NCBI GenBank assembly: GCA_020062545.1
Contig: JAGUWD010000005.1
Coordinates: 1-64,000, forward strand
Direction of reading: 5' to 3'
DNA: 64,000 nucleotides
Source of the DNA: Thermodesulfovibrionales bacterium
Lineage (GTDB): Bacteria > Nitrospirota > Thermodesulfovibrionia > Thermodesulfovibrionales > Dissulfurispiraceae
Below, one piece after another: positions 39,476-49,425 of this stretch. How positions within the stretch are numbered: the first letter of the stretch is position 1; each line of letters begins with the position of its first letter. The translations under genes and the position numbers were made by a program. Below the pieces are notes generated by a model, which did not search any database, was not told the origin of the DNA, and saw only the letters and a program-made list of their open reading frames with translations.

Positions 39476-40839
39476 ATCGTTTCCCTCAATGTCCCGAGGA
39501 CGGCCTTTTTGCCCAGCATCTCCATAGCTTCTCCTATAGTGTAGAAAGAACCGGTAATTAAAATAAGTGATGGAGTAATGGAGTGATGGAGTGATGAGCT
39601 AAGATTTTTTGCCATCTCGATAGCATCTCTTACAGAATTTGCAATCCTTGAAGGAAAACCCATGTGCAATGCGATCTCTGCAAGTTTTTGAGGCGATGCT
39701 GCCCTGCCGTAATCAGGCGCGGTAAATATTATTTCAGAGGCAACAGGCAAAAGGGGTGACATGATTCCATGAATGTTTTTATCGGCCATTATGCCCAGAA
39801 TGAGAATGATCCTGTAATCATTGAGATGTTTTTTTATGAATTCTGATAATGCCTTTGCTGCATCAGGGTTATGCGCACCATCAATCATAATCATGGGATT
39901 ATTGCTTACTATTTCGAGCCGTCCATGCCACTGCGTGCTGGAGAGACCTTCTCGCAGAGCAGAGGTGCTAAAGGGTAAGAGAATTGCTCTGCTGCTCTGC
40001 TGCTCTGCTGCTCTGTTTAATGCAACCATTGCTGCCTTTGTTGCCATGCAGGCATTGAATATCTGGTGCTCTCCTGCCAGAGGTGTGTGCAAATCTGTAA
40101 TTGTACATGAATCATCGAAGTAGTCAAATGTAATTCCTTCAATGTCTGATAATCTCAGTTCTCCGCTAAAGTCCCTTCCGTATATAAAGAGAGGAGACGA
40201 TCTTTCTTTTACTGTTGCAGCAATCACTTCCCCTGCTTCTTTGTCCTGATGCGCAGAAACAACCGGGATTCCCTTTTTTATAATCCCTGCCTTTTCGTAT
40301 GCAATATCCGCTAAGGTCTCTCCCAAAAATTCTTTATGGTCATAACTTATTTTTGTAATAACAGATACTTCGGGTGTGATTATATTTGTTGCATCCAGCC
40401 TTCCTCCCATGCCTGTCTCTATAACTGCCCAATCCACACAGACCCTCGAGAAATACAAAAAGGCCATCGCAGTAACAAATTCAAAGAATGTAGGTTCGGG
40501 GATCTGAGATTTTAGATCTGAGATTTTAGATCTGATTTCTTCTGTCAGGCTTACCACGTCCGATTCTGAAATCTGTTCGTTATTAATCCTTATCCTTTCT
40601 GTAAAACTGACAAGATGCGGAGAGGTGAATAAGCCGACCTTGAAGCCGTGGACCATCAAAACCGATGCAGTCATTGCAGATACAGACCCTTTCCCGTTTG
40701 TGCCGGCAACATGGATAGAGAGGAAGTCCTTGTGGGGATTTCCTAATCGCGATAATATGATTCCGGTCTTTTCGAGGCCGAGTTTGATGCCGTATTTCTG
40801 AAGGCCGTATAAATAATTAATTGCTTCAGGATAGCTCAT
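39472..40839 (-). CDS. folC: Folylpolyglutamate/dihydrofolate synthase
   Basis: 455 aa. Adds glutamate to (dihydro)folates with ATP. P-loop VAGTNGKGSVSAM, omega-loop and ligase motifs TSPHLVSFTERIRIN, ETGMGGRLDATNII, ITKISYDHKEFLGETLADIAYEKAGIIK, and DGAHNPDAAKALSEFI. Three tandem arrays interrupt low-conservation loops: 40501-40538 (IRSKISDLKSQI), 39985-40016 (AAEQQSSRA) and 39567-39597 (SLHHSITPSL). Frame intact. Start overlaps accD by 14 bp. Confidence 0.96.
   Translation of the reverse strand: MSYPEAINYLYGLQKYGIKLGLEKTGIILSRLGNPHKDFLSIHVAGTNGKGSVSAMTASVLMVHGFKVGLFTSPHLVSFTERIRINNEQISESDVVSLTEEIRSKISDLKSQIPEPTFFEFVTAMAFLYFSRVCVDWAVIETGMGGRLDATNIITPEVSVITKISYDHKEFLGETLADIAYEKAGIIKKGIPVVSAHQDKEAGEVIAATVKERSSPLFIYGRDFSGELRLSDIEGITFDYFDDSCTITDLHTPLAGEHQIFNACMATKAAMVALNRAAEQQSSRAILLPFSTSALREGLSSTQWHGRLEIVSNNPMIMIDGAHNPDAAKALSEFIKKHLNDYRIILILGIMADKNIHGIMSPLLPVASEIIFTAPDYGRAASPQKLAEIALHMGFPSRIANSVRDAIEMAKNLSSSLHHSITPSLILITGSFYTIGEAMEMLGKKAVLGTLRETI
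39567..39597. repeat. 8-bp tandem array in folC (C-terminal)
   Basis: GTGATGGA, GTAATGGA, GTGATGGA, GTGATGA: nearly four copies. Confidence 0.85.
39985..40016. repeat. 8-bp tandem array in folC (middle)
   Basis: TGCTCTGC repeated four times (last copy ends T). Encodes RAAEQQSSRA. Confidence 0.88.
40501..40538. repeat. 14-bp tandem array in folC (N-terminal third)
   Basis: GATCTGAGATTTTA twice (40501-40528) plus GATCTGATTT. Encodes IRSKISDLKSQ. Confidence 0.88.
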
Positions 40840-41683
40840 TGGAGGGTTGGGACATAAAATGCTCGATTAACTTGTAAACAGTGTTCTTGAGTTCCTTTCT
40901 CTCGACCACGATGTCTATCATCCCGTGTTCAAGAAGAAACTCTGCCCTCTGGAAATTTTCAGGAAGCTGCTGTTTTATAGTCTGCTCGATTACCCTTGGG
41001 CCTGCAAACCCTATGAGGCTTTTGGGCTCGGCTATAATTATATCTCCGAGCATTGCGAAACTTGCAGTAACACCTCCGAATGTGGGGTCTGCAAGTATGG
41101 TGATATAGAGGACGCCTGCCTCTTTTAGCTTTGCAATGGCTGCTGATACCTTTGCCATCTGCATGAGTGAGAACATGCCTTCCTGCATCCTTGCACCGCC
41201 CGAAGATGATATAACTATCAATGGTATCTTCTTCTCCAAAGCCCTCTCAGCAGCCCTCGCAATCTTTTCTCCTACAACAGAGCCCATGCTGCCGCCCATA
41301 AATGAAAAGTCCATAATGGCAAGGACAACATGCCTCTGATTTATTGCAGCATCCCCGTATATGGCAGCCTCTTTCAATCCGGTTTTCTTTTTGTTTTCCT
41401 TAAGTCTGTCTTTGTATGGCAGTGTGTCCTTAAAATCCAACGGATCGGTGGTAGAGAGTTCGGCATCTATTTCCACAAAGCTGCCCTCGTCGGCTATGAG
41501 ATTAATGCGCTCTGAAGCGCTGATCCTGAAGTGGTAGTTACATTTCGGACATACCTGAAGGTTCTTTTCTATCTCTTTTTTATAAATAATCTCCTTGCAG
41601 CTGTCGCATTTTACCCACAGCCCTTCAGGTATCTTTACCTTCTTCTCTGCCTTTACTTCCCTTGTTTTTTTAAACCAGGCCAC
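40826..41683 (-). CDS. accD: Acetyl-CoA carboxylase carboxyltransferase subunit beta
   Basis: 285 aa. With AccA forms the carboxyltransferase making malonyl-CoA. Four-Cys zinc ribbon C26xxC29...C45xxC48 at the N-terminus, crotonase-type core with VISSSGGARMQEGMFSLMQMAKVSAAI and TFGGVTASFAMLGDIIIAEPKSLIGFAGPRVIEQT. 3 bp after trpA. AccA is not in the window. Confidence 0.97.
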   Translation of the reverse strand: MAWFKKTREVKAEKKVKIPEGLWVKCDSCKEIIYKKEIEKNLQVCPKCNYHFRISASERINLIADEGSFVEIDAELSTTDPLDFKDTLPYKDRLKENKKKTGLKEAAIYGDAAINQRHVVLAIMDFSFMGGSMGSVVGEKIARAAERALEKKIPLIVISSSGGARMQEGMFSLMQMAKVSAAIAKLKEAGVLYITILADPTFGGVTASFAMLGDIIIAEPKSLIGFAGPRVIEQTIKQQLPENFQRAEFLLEHGMIDIVVERKELKNTVYKLIEHFMSQPSNELS

Positions 41684-41685
41684 CT

Positions 41686-42462
41686 CTACCCGATCGCCTC
41701 CCTTAGTTTTTCTATAAACTCCATCGCACCTACAGGGTGCTCGTAGAACTTTTTTACTATTGCACTTCCCACAATTACGCCGTCGGCAATCTGTGAAACC
41801 CTCTTTGCATCTTCTGGCGTTGAAACCCCGAAGCCAACAGCTATAGGTTTATCAGTCGATTTTTTTACAGAAGCGATACGGCTTTTGAATGTCTCCTCAA
41901 GCGTTAGTTTTGAGCCTGTTATTCCAGTTATGGAGACATAATACACAAAGCCACTGCATGCAGATACTATTTGTCTTATCCTCTCTTTTGTTGATGTGGG
42001 TGCGATTAAGAATATGGTGCTGAAGTTGGCATCCCTGGACAGTTTAATGAAATCCTCACCTTCTTCAGGCGGCAGGTCAGGGATTATCACACCATCAATG
42101 CCTGCATCCACGGAATCTTTTATAAAGGCATCTTCTCCATACTTAAATACAGGATTGTAGTATGTCATCAAAACTATCGGCACCTGTGTATGCTGTCTGA
42201 GTTTTTTGACAAAGGGGATTATTTTTTTTAGCGTAACACCGGCCTTCAATGCCCTTTCCGCAGCCCTCTGTATTGTTGGTCCGTCTGCAAGGGGATCAGA
42301 AAAAGGCACTCCAAGTTCTATAATGTCAGCGCCGCACTCCGCTAATAGCATGACATGTTCCATGGTCTTTTCGAGATCGGGATCTCCTGCCATGATGTAT
42401 GGTATGAATGCCTTTTTGTTTTCGGCCTTCAGGCGCTTAAAAGTGTCTTCTATCCTGTTCAA
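41686..42462 (-). CDS. trpA: Tryptophan synthase alpha chain
   Basis: 258 aa. Cleaves indole-3-glycerol phosphate and passes indole to TrpB. FIPYIMAGDPDLEKT with general acid Glu in ELGVPFSDPLADGPTIQ, the second catalytic Asp in PDLPPEE, and phosphate-binding GFGVSTPEDA and DGVIVGSAIV. 10 bp after trpB1. Confidence 0.97.
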   Translation of the reverse strand: MNRIEDTFKRLKAENKKAFIPYIMAGDPDLEKTMEHVMLLAECGADIIELGVPFSDPLADGPTIQRAAERALKAGVTLKKIIPFVKKLRQHTQVPIVLMTYYNPVFKYGEDAFIKDSVDAGIDGVIIPDLPPEEGEDFIKLSRDANFSTIFLIAPTSTKERIRQIVSACSGFVYYVSITGITGSKLTLEETFKSRIASVKKSTDKPIAVGFGVSTPEDAKRVSQIADGVIVGSAIVKKFYEHPVGAMEFIEKLREAIG

Positions 42463-42472
42463 AGATACTCCT

Positions 42473-43678
42473 CTATAATTCTATTCCCTTAATCCTTGCC
42501 ACCTGCTGCACATCCTTATCTCCGCGGCCTGAGAGGTTGATCATGATGATTTTATTTTTAGACAGCTTTGGTGCAAGTTTAACAGCCTCTGCAATAGCAT
42601 GGGCTGACTCAAGGGCAGGTATTATGCCCTCTGTTTCTGAAAGGAGTTCGAAGGCTGATAATGCCTCGCTGTCTGTGGCATATGTGTATCGAACCCTTTT
42701 CATGTCCCTTAAATACGGATGTTCCGGGCCTATGGATGCATAATCCAGTCCTGCCGATACAGAATGTGTACCTAAAACATTGCCGTCATCATCCTGAAGC
42801 AGATAGCTTTTGCATCCCTGAAAAACGCCAATGGAGCCTCCCGCAAACCTTGCTGCATGTTCCCCTGTCTCGATTCCCCTGCCTCCTGCCTCTACCCCTA
42901 CCATTTTCACGGCATCATTGAGGAATTCATAAAACAATCCTATGGCATTGCTGCCGCCGCCAACACATGCTATGAGATAATCGGGCAGTTTGCCTTCTGC
43001 TTTAATAATCTGCTTCTTTGCCTCCCTGCCTATTATAGACTGGAAGTCCCTTACCAGTATTGGAAAGGGATGTGGACCGAATACTGTCCCCATTACGTAA
43101 TGTGTAGTTCTCACGTTTGTTGTCCAATCCCTCAATGCCTCGTTTATAGCATCCTTCAATGTCCTTGAGCCTATAGTAACCTCATTAACTTTTGCACCGA
43201 GCAATTTCATCCTGAATACATTCAACGACTGCCTCTGCACATCCTCGGAGCCCATGTATATCTCGCACTCAAGCCCAACAAGGGAGGCACCTGTTGCTGT
43301 GGCAACTCCATGTTGTCCTGCGCCTGTTTCTGCGATCAATCTTTTTTTACCCATCTTTTTTGCGAGGAGTGCCTGTCCAAGTGCGTTGTTTATTTTATGC
43401 GCGCCTGTATGTGCCAAATCCTCGCGCTTTAAATATATCTTTGCCCCTCCAAGATGCTTTGTAAGCCTCTTTGCAAAATAAAGGGGGGTAGGTCTTCCAA
43501 TGTATGCTGCCTGAAGGTGTTTCAGTTCCATTTGGAATGATTTGTCCTTTTGGGCCTTTGAATATGCAGCCTCAAGCTCCTGAAGGGCAGGCATTAGCGT
43601 TTCAGGGACAAACCTTCCGCCGTACTGTCCGAAGTATCCCTTTTTGTCAGGTTGTTTTTTAATCGTAATCCTCCACAT
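42473..43678 (-). CDS. trpB: Tryptophan synthase beta chain (TrpB1)
   Basis: 401 aa. PLP enzyme joining indole and serine. [20 protein letters not shown] lysine in [36 protein letters not shown], phosphate loop [20 protein letters not shown], and [19 protein letters not shown]. The short TrpB1 type, paired with trpA. A GGAGG lies inside codons 2-4, so the true start is uncertain by a few codons. A TATAAT (43697-43702, minus) is the likely -10. Confidence 0.96.
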   Translation of the reverse strand: MWRITIKKQPDKKGYFGQYGGRFVPETLMPALQELEAAYSKAQKDKSFQMELKHLQAAYIGRPTPLYFAKRLTKHLGGAKIYLKREDLAHTGAHKINNALGQALLAKKMGKKRLIAETGAGQHGVATATGASLVGLECEIYMGSEDVQRQSLNVFRMKLLGAKVNEVTIGSRTLKDAINEALRDWTTNVRTTHYVMGTVFGPHPFPILVRDFQSIIGREAKKQIIKAEGKLPDYLIACVGGGSNAIGLFYEFLNDAVKMVGVEAGGRGIETGEHAARFAGGSIGVFQGCKSYLLQDDDGNVLGTHSVSAGLDYASIGPEHPYLRDMKRVRYTYATDSEALSAFELLSETEGIIPALESAHAIAEAVKLAPKLSKNKIIMINLSGRGDKDVQQVARIKGIEL

Positions 43679-43745
43679 AATGTTTCGGGATTTGGTATTA
43701 TATCACATCTCATTAATGCGAGTTGCGCATGGTTAAGGAGGAAAA

Positions 43746-45098
43746 ATGCAAGAGACAAAGATTATTCTTTCTGAAAAAGAGATACCGAGGCAGTGGTATA
43801 ACATCATGGCTGACATGCCCAATCTTCCAAAGCCGTCTCTACATCCCGCAACAAGGCAACCTGTAGTACCTGACGATTTGAGTGCTATCTTTCCCATGTC
43901 ATTGATAGAGCAGGAAGTGACCATGGATAGATGGATAGATATCCCTGAAGATATTCTTGATATATATACCCTGTGGAGACCATCGCCCCTTTACAGGGCA
44001 AGGAGGTTGGAAGCTGCATTAAAGACACCTGCAAGAATTTATTACAAATACGAAGGCGTAAGTCCAGCAGGGAGCCATAAGCCCAACACTGCAATACCGC
44101 AGGCTTATTACAATAAAAAAGCCGGAATCAAAAGGATCGCTACCGAAACAGGAGCCGGGCAGTGGGGTTCGTCCATGGCCCTTGCAGGAAGTATGTTTGG
44201 CATAGAAGTCACTGTTTACATGGTGAAGGTGAGCTATAATCAGAAGCCTTACAGAAGGATTGCCATGGAGACATGGGGGGCGACAGTCCACCCAAGTCCT
44301 TCAACAGTTACCAATGCAGGCAGGAAGGCACTTGAAGCAGACCCTGATAGTCCGGGAAGCCTTGGGCTCGCCATATCAGAGGCTGTTGAAGACGCTGCAA
44401 CCCACAAGAATACAAATTATGCCCTCGGCTCTGTCCTGAATCATGTTTTATTACATCAGACCGTCATCGGACTCGAAGCGAAAAAACAATTGGAACTCGC
44501 TGGAGAGTATCCTGATATTGTCATCGGCTGTTGCGGAGGAGGCAGTAACTTCGGAGGGATCAGCTTCCCCTTTATCTATGATAAAATTCATGGCAGGAAT
44601 GTCAGGGCAATTGCTGTCGAGCCTATATCATGCCCGACCCTTACAAAGGGGCAGTTCAGATACGACTTTGGCGACATTGCCGGGCTCACGCCTTTACTAA
44701 TGATGTATACCCTTGGTCATGACTTCATGCCTCCGGGGATTCATGCCGGGGGATTGCGCTATCATGGTGATTCTTCGCTTGTCTCTCAGTTGTATCACGA
44801 CGGGATCATTGAGGCAAAGGCATACGGACAGATTGCATGTTTTGAGGCTGCTGTTACATTCTCAAAAACAGAAGGAATAATACCAGCGCCTGAGAGTTCT
44901 CACGCGATTAGGGCGGTTATAGACGAGGCCATTCTGTGCAAAGAAGAAGGCAGGGAGAAGTGTATACTGTTCAATCTGAGCGGTCATGGATACCTTGACC
45001 TTGCCGCATATTCTGATTATCTGTCTGGCAAGCTTGTGGATTATGAATATCCTGAAGAAAAGATAAAGGATTCGCTGGCAAAACTTCCCGTGATATAA
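43746..45098 (+). CDS. TrpB2-type tryptophan synthase beta-like enzyme
   Basis: 450 aa after AAGGAGG. The longer TrpB2 group: [22 protein letters not shown]-terminus, [15 protein letters not shown] lysine in [48 protein letters not shown], and [18 protein letters not shown]. TrpB2 enzymes do not rely on TrpA and are proposed indole-salvage or serine-deaminase forms. Divergent from the trpB1 operon, 67 bp apart, and followed by trpF. Confidence 0.93.
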   Translation: MQETKIILSEKEIPRQWYNIMADMPNLPKPSLHPATRQPVVPDDLSAIFPMSLIEQEVTMDRWIDIPEDILDIYTLWRPSPLYRARRLEAALKTPARIYYKYEGVSPAGSHKPNTAIPQAYYNKKAGIKRIATETGAGQWGSSMALAGSMFGIEVTVYMVKVSYNQKPYRRIAMETWGATVHPSPSTVTNAGRKALEADPDSPGSLGLAISEAVEDAATHKNTNYALGSVLNHVLLHQTVIGLEAKKQLELAGEYPDIVIGCCGGGSNFGGISFPFIYDKIHGRNVRAIAVEPISCPTLTKGQFRYDFGDIAGLTPLLMMYTLGHDFMPPGIHAGGLRYHGDSSLVSQLYHDGIIEAKAYGQIACFEAAVTFSKTEGIIPAPESSHAIRAVIDEAILCKEEGREKCILFNLSGHGYLDLAAYSDYLSGKLVDYEYPEEKIKDSLAKLPVI

Positions 45099-45109
45099 TT
45101 AAATTAAAT

Positions 45110-45733
45110 ATGGTTAGGGTTAAGATATGTGGTATAACAAATATCGAGGATGCGCTGGCTGCAGTGGACTACGGCGCTGATGCCCTCGGATTTATCTTTT
45201 ATGAAAAAAGCCCCAGGTGTATCTCTCCTGAAAAGGCGAGGGAGATAATATCCTATCTGCCCCCATTTGTCACAACCACCGGTGTATTTGTGAATGAAGA
45301 TGCAGAGAAGATAAGGGAGACGATGAATTTCACAGGGATTAATGTCCTTCAACTGCATGGAGACGAATTGCCGGAGTCCTGCCGCATCTGGCACAGGGTT
45401 ATAAAGGCATTCAGGTTAAGGGATTTTACGGATTTAAAACCCCTCGAAAAATACAGATGCTCTGCGTTCCTTCTTGATACCTATTCTCCTGAATCCTTTG
45501 GAGGCACAGGACAGATATTCAACTGGGACATTGCAGTGGAGGCAAAGAGATTTGGAAGGATCATACTTTCAGGCGGGCTTAATCCCGATAATATAGAGAA
45601 GGCTGTAATATATGTAAGGCCTTATGCCGTGGATGTGAGCAGCGGAATAGAGGAAGAAAAGGGCAAGAAGGATTTAAAGAAGATGAGGGAGTTCATTGAG
45701 AAAGCTAAGGCTGTTCTGAAGCAACACGGATAA
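45110..45733 (+). CDS. trpF: Phosphoribosylanthranilate isomerase
   Basis: 207 aa. Third step of tryptophan synthesis from anthranilate. [36 protein letters not shown] with catalytic Cys7-region, [40 protein letters not shown] and [15 protein letters not shown]. Follows trpB2 by 11 bp. Its last 29 bp overlap the end of the convergent queF gene. Confidence 0.96.
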   Translation: MVRVKICGITNIEDALAAVDYGADALGFIFYEKSPRCISPEKAREIISYLPPFVTTTGVFVNEDAEKIRETMNFTGINVLQLHGDELPESCRIWHRVIKAFRLRDFTDLKPLEKYRCSAFLLDTYSPESFGGTGQIFNWDIAVEAKRFGRIILSGGLNPDNIEKAVIYVRPYAVDVSSGIEEEKGKKDLKKMREFIEKAKAVLKQHG

Positions 45734-46073
45734 CGGTTTTCACATTTCCACGCGGGTTGAAATCCCCGACTACTTCAAGGAATCTCGGCTTTAAAGCCTT
45801 TTTTAGTTCCGAATATATTTTGTTTGTTATCTCCTCGTGGGATATATGCATATCCCTGAATGAATTCAGATATAGCTTTAGTGCCTTTAATTCGATTATT
45901 TTTTTGTCAGGGATGTAATTTATCCTTATGGTTGCAAAGTCAGGATAGCCCGACCTCGGACAAAGACAGGTGAATTCAGGGAATGTGATGTTAATCTCGT
46001 AATCCCTCTCAGGGCTCGGATTGTCCCATACCTCGAGTTTTGCCTTCTTTATTGCCTTCTCGCCGTAACGCAT
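45705..46073 (-). CDS. queF: NADPH-dependent 7-cyano-7-deazaguanine reductase (type I)
   Basis: 122 aa. Reduces preQ0 to preQ1 in queuosine synthesis. Catalytic Cys38 in [17 protein letters not shown], the QueF motif [21 protein letters not shown] (E(S/L)K(S/A)LK type) and C-terminal [13 protein letters not shown]. Normal unimodular length. Coding ends converge with trpF; the overlap is tail-to-tail. Confidence 0.95.
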   Translation of the reverse strand: MRYGEKAIKKAKLEVWDNPSPERDYEINITFPEFTCLCPRSGYPDFATIRINYIPDKKIIELKALKLYLNSFRDMHISHEEITNKIYSELKKALKPRFLEVVGDFNPRGNVKTVIRVASEQP

Positions 46074-46089
46074 GTATTTAAAGTAACAT

Positions 46090-47106
46090 TTAGATTAAAA
46101 GTTTTTCTACTGCATCTAAAACTGCCTGGACACTGATATTTTCCGCCTGTTTGCGTTCACCCTGAAGAATTATATGTTTTACACCCCATGGCCTCCATAT
46201 CGCAGGATTCGTGGAGCCCCATATGGTCACAATTGGTTTGCCCAATGCTGCTGCGATATGCATTGCCCCTCCGTCGCAGCAAACAACGATATCTGTAAGA
46301 CTCAGGGCTGCGATGAGTTCCATCAGTTGTGTTGTTTTGCAGGCAATAATGCCCGTCTTTATTGAGTTTATGATAGCCTCTGCCTTTTCATCGTCACCCG
46401 GGTGGTACGGATTTTTTTCGCTTCCGGGAGACCATAAAAGCAGTATGTTCGCATCATAATGGCTGATAATGAGCCTTGCAAGCTCTGTGAATTTATCAAC
46501 AGGCCATCTGTTTTCATGGCGCCTGCTGCTTATGTGGAAGGCAATAAGTGGTTTCCCATTCTTAATACCAGCAGAGTTTAGAAAGTCTCTGATCTTTTGT
46601 ATCTCTTTTCCTGCAGGGAAACCCCTCATCTGAGGCGGTACGCCATTTATTCCAAGTGGTGATAATAAGTAAAAAGTCCTTTCAACTTCATGCAGTATTT
46701 CCCCCGGGTCTGATATAGGCATATTGTAAAATTTGGACTTATTGGCATTTTTCGGTAGATAGCCTATCCTCATCGTTGCGCCCGTCATATAGGTATATCT
46801 TGCGAGCCTTGTGGAGTATGAGCCACAGCCGATTGCAATATCGTATCGTTCTTTCCTTATTTTTAGAAGGACTTTAGAGTTATCCCACCATACGGAAAGC
46901 TTATTTTTATCCGGGACATGCTTTGCCTTCTCATAGACGTATATCTCGTTTATATCCGGATTGTTCCTTACCGCATCCGCATTATATGTATTTACCAGTA
47001 TTCCAATTTTTGCATCTGGATATTTTTCTCTCACTGCATGAATCGCAGGCGTGGTGCAAATGAGGTCACCGATGTTGTCCCGGCGAATGAAGAGGATTTT
47101 TTTCAT
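46090..47106 (-). CDS. GT9 heptosyltransferase-like enzyme
   Basis: 338 aa. ADP-heptose:LPS heptosyltransferase superfamily: [57 protein letters not shown], and [38 protein letters not shown]. Last gene of the LPS operon, overlapping the ligase gene by 4 bp. Cytoplasmic face of the inner membrane; exact sugar unknown. Confidence 0.9.
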   Translation of the reverse strand: MKKILFIRRDNIGDLICTTPAIHAVREKYPDAKIGILVNTYNADAVRNNPDINEIYVYEKAKHVPDKNKLSVWWDNSKVLLKIRKERYDIAIGCGSYSTRLARYTYMTGATMRIGYLPKNANKSKFYNMPISDPGEILHEVERTFYLLSPLGINGVPPQMRGFPAGKEIQKIRDFLNSAGIKNGKPLIAFHISSRRHENRWPVDKFTELARLIISHYDANILLLWSPGSEKNPYHPGDDEKAEAIINSIKTGIIACKTTQLMELIAALSLTDIVVCCDGGAMHIAAALGKPIVTIWGSTNPAIWRPWGVKHIILQGERKQAENISVQAVLDAVEKLLI

Positions 47107-48425
47107 TGGCTTTGTTTTAGAAACTTGCCTTCCCTTGGAAGTCTGTGCATAACAGCCATGCCTATGCCAAGCAGCATCATAAAGAGCAGCTTTGAATCAT
47201 CTCCATCGAAGCTTCCAAAGAAATTATTGACCCAGTATCCAAGCATCATTGTGAACAGAGACGCAGACAGGTATCGGCTGATGCTGCTATCTTGAGATTT
47301 ACGCCAGTATCTCCAGCAAACCCACGTGAATGTTCCTATCATCCATAAAAAGATTATTAACCCTTGAATACCGAGTTCAAAGGCTATACCGATAAAGGTA
47401 TTATGAATTTGGGGGTAAATAAAATCTTCATTTCTCTCGGTTGTCATAATGCTTTTTTTGAAGAGAAATCTTCCATAGCCATGCGGATAAAAGGGGTTTT
47501 CAGATATTTTATCGATCGCGATTTTCCACATTGCCAGCCGTTGTCTCATAGAGGTTGGAGATGTTCCTGCTATATCTTCAGGCGACATCTTCATATATTC
47601 TTGCAATGTAGGTATTCTTTCTGTATGCATTTCCCGGAACATTTTGTTTTCTATATAGACAAAACTTACCAGAATAAAAACACCTGTAATAATAAAGCTC
47701 CAGAGCCATCGTCTTTCAAACATCAGCAAGCCAATTATTAGAATTACTTGGATACCTAATGCAAGCATACCTGCACGGACAAAAGTTATATGGAATGCTA
47801 AAAGATTGATTACCAATAAGACAGCTAATAGAAAACGCTGCCAGTTATTTTTCAGATAAAATAATCCCCAAAAAATAAACGGGATAACCATTGTATGATA
47901 TATCGCTGCTACTTCTCCTCCGCCAGGATCCCTTAATCCACCTGCCTTATATGTTGTAGAAAACCATGTACCACTGTGTTTGTAAAAGTCGTAAAAAGAA
48001 TAAAGGCTAAATATGAGGCTTCCTAAAAAGAGGATTTTTAGTAATAATAATCCATCAGTCTCTTTTTTTATTGCAAAATAGGCCATATAAAAAAGCAGTA
48101 TTGGTGTGAGCAACTCGCCCCATATTTCTTTTAGACTCTCGTAAAAATTTACAGAAGTCGGCAGAGATGCTACTGCAGTTAAAAAAAATGCAAAAAAAGG
48201 CCATTCAAAAGATGTTTTAACCCATGTGAAATCCTTTGTAAGGTAGTATCGCATTATAAGCAAAAATACTGGCGTAAAAAGGGCAAAGGATCGAATAGTC
48301 GCTGTATGGGCAATGGGAAGGATAAAGATCAAGATACCCATGCAGAATAGGATGGCGTGATCTATATATATAATTTTCTTGACATATTCCTTTGTTGCCA
48401 TATTTTCTGTTTTTACTGTATTCAT
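47103..48425 (-). CDS. O-antigen ligase/polymerase family membrane protein
   Basis: 440 aa from the ATG at 48425; an upstream ATG at 48473 would overlap rmlB by 23 bp. About ten to twelve hydrophobic helices and a Wzy_C-like periplasmic loop region (DKISENPFYPHGYGRFLFKK...IHNTFIGIAFELGIQGLIIFLWMIG) with the conserved HNTFI motif. WaaL-like ligase joining O-antigen to lipid A-core, or Wzy polymerase; the lack of other Wzx/Wzy genes here leaves this open. Confidence 0.85.
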   Translation of the reverse strand: MNTVKTENMATKEYVKKIIYIDHAILFCMGILIFILPIAHTATIRSFALFTPVFLLIMRYYLTKDFTWVKTSFEWPFFAFFLTAVASLPTSVNFYESLKEIWGELLTPILLFYMAYFAIKKETDGLLLLKILFLGSLIFSLYSFYDFYKHSGTWFSTTYKAGGLRDPGGGEVAAIYHTMVIPFIFWGLFYLKNNWQRFLLAVLLVINLLAFHITFVRAGMLALGIQVILIIGLLMFERRWLWSFIITGVFILVSFVYIENKMFREMHTERIPTLQEYMKMSPEDIAGTSPTSMRQRLAMWKIAIDKISENPFYPHGYGRFLFKKSIMTTERNEDFIYPQIHNTFIGIAFELGIQGLIIFLWMIGTFTWVCWRYWRKSQDSSISRYLSASLFTMMLGYWVNNFFGSFDGDDSKLLFMMLLGIGMAVMHRLPREGKFLKQSQ

Positions 48426-48450
48426 TTGTTTAGCACTTATAAAATGTATT

Positions 48451-49425
48451 TCAATATTTGCTCGGATAAGCAAGCCTACTACTTGCCCATAATGTATTCT
48501 CTATGTACCACTTTACAGTTTTTTCTATACCTTCGAGGAAGGATGTCTCAGCTTTCCAGCCGATTTGCTCTTTTATTTTGTCTGAGTTCAAGGAATACCT
48601 GTAATCATGACCTGGTCTGTCTTTTGTAAATTCTATTAAATCTTCTGATTTTTTTAAAAGCCTCAAAATCGTTTTAACTACTTCGATGTTTCGTTTTTCT
48701 TCTCTGCTGCCTATATTATATATTTCTCCAATTATACCCTTTTCCAATATTTTGAAGACAGCGTCTGCACAGTCGGATACAAATAGCCATTCCCTTATAT
48801 TTTGTCCGGTACCATAAACCGGTATGCTCTCATTATTCATTGCCTTTAATATTGTAACTGGAATGAGTTTCTCCGGATACTGCCAATGACCATAATTATT
48901 GGATGGTCTCACTGTTATTACAGGCACTCCATACGTCCTGTAATATGCCCTTCCGAGCATATCGGCAGATGCTTTGCTGACCGAATAAGGAGAACTCGGA
49001 TTTAAAGGTGTTGTTTCATAAAACTGTCCTTCTTCTTTAAGCTCACCATATACCTCGTCAGTGGATATATTAATAAATGTTCCAACTCCACAATTCTTTG
49101 CAACATCTAACAGGACATGGGTTCCTCTTACATTTGTATCTAAAAAGGGGGATGCATCCAGTATGCTTCTGTCAACATGGCTTTCTGCTGCCCAGTGGAC
49201 AACAGCATCAGGCTTTTCTTTTTTAAAGATGTCTTCAATAGATTTTTTGTCTGTTATGTCTGTATTGTAAAAAGTAATCTCTCTTTCAATCTCTTTTATT
49301 CTCGCCATATCTCCTGCATATGTAAGCTTGTCAACCAGTGCTGTTTTATATCCCTTTTTTACTCCTTGTCTGACAAATTCGCTTCCGATAAAACCGGCTC
49401 CGCCTGTAACCAAGAGCTTTTTCAT
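48451..49425 (-). CDS. rmlB: dTDP-glucose 4,6-dehydratase
   Basis: 324 aa. Second step of dTDP-L-rhamnose synthesis. NAD-binding GGAGFIGSEFVRQG, HWAAESHVDRSI, ISTDEVYGEL, catalytic YSVSKASAD (Tyr/Lys), RPSNNYGHWQYPEKLIP and KDRPGHDYRYSLNSDKIKEQIGW. rmlA-C-D-B are consecutive here. Confidence 0.96.
   Translation of the reverse strand: MKKLLVTGGAGFIGSEFVRQGVKKGYKTALVDKLTYAGDMARIKEIEREITFYNTDITDKKSIEDIFKKEKPDAVVHWAAESHVDRSILDASPFLDTNVRGTHVLLDVAKNCGVGTFINISTDEVYGELKEEGQFYETTPLNPSSPYSVSKASADMLGRAYYRTYGVPVITVRPSNNYGHWQYPEKLIPVTILKAMNNESIPVYGTGQNIREWLFVSDCADAVFKILEKGIIGEIYNIGSREEKRNIEVVKTILRLLKKSEDLIEFTKDRPGHDYRYSLNSDKIKEQIGWKAETSFLEGIEKTVKWYIENTLWASSRLAYPSKY

Noticed and set aside
39381-40538. Clustered direct repeats as a CRISPR array
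   Set aside because: Units are 7-14 bp in direct tandem without unique spacers, lie inside coding genes, and no cas gene is present.
43679-43745. Clear sigma70 promoters for both trp units
   Set aside because: A TATAAT for the minus unit is visible but no convincing -35 on either strand, so no promoter feature was listed.
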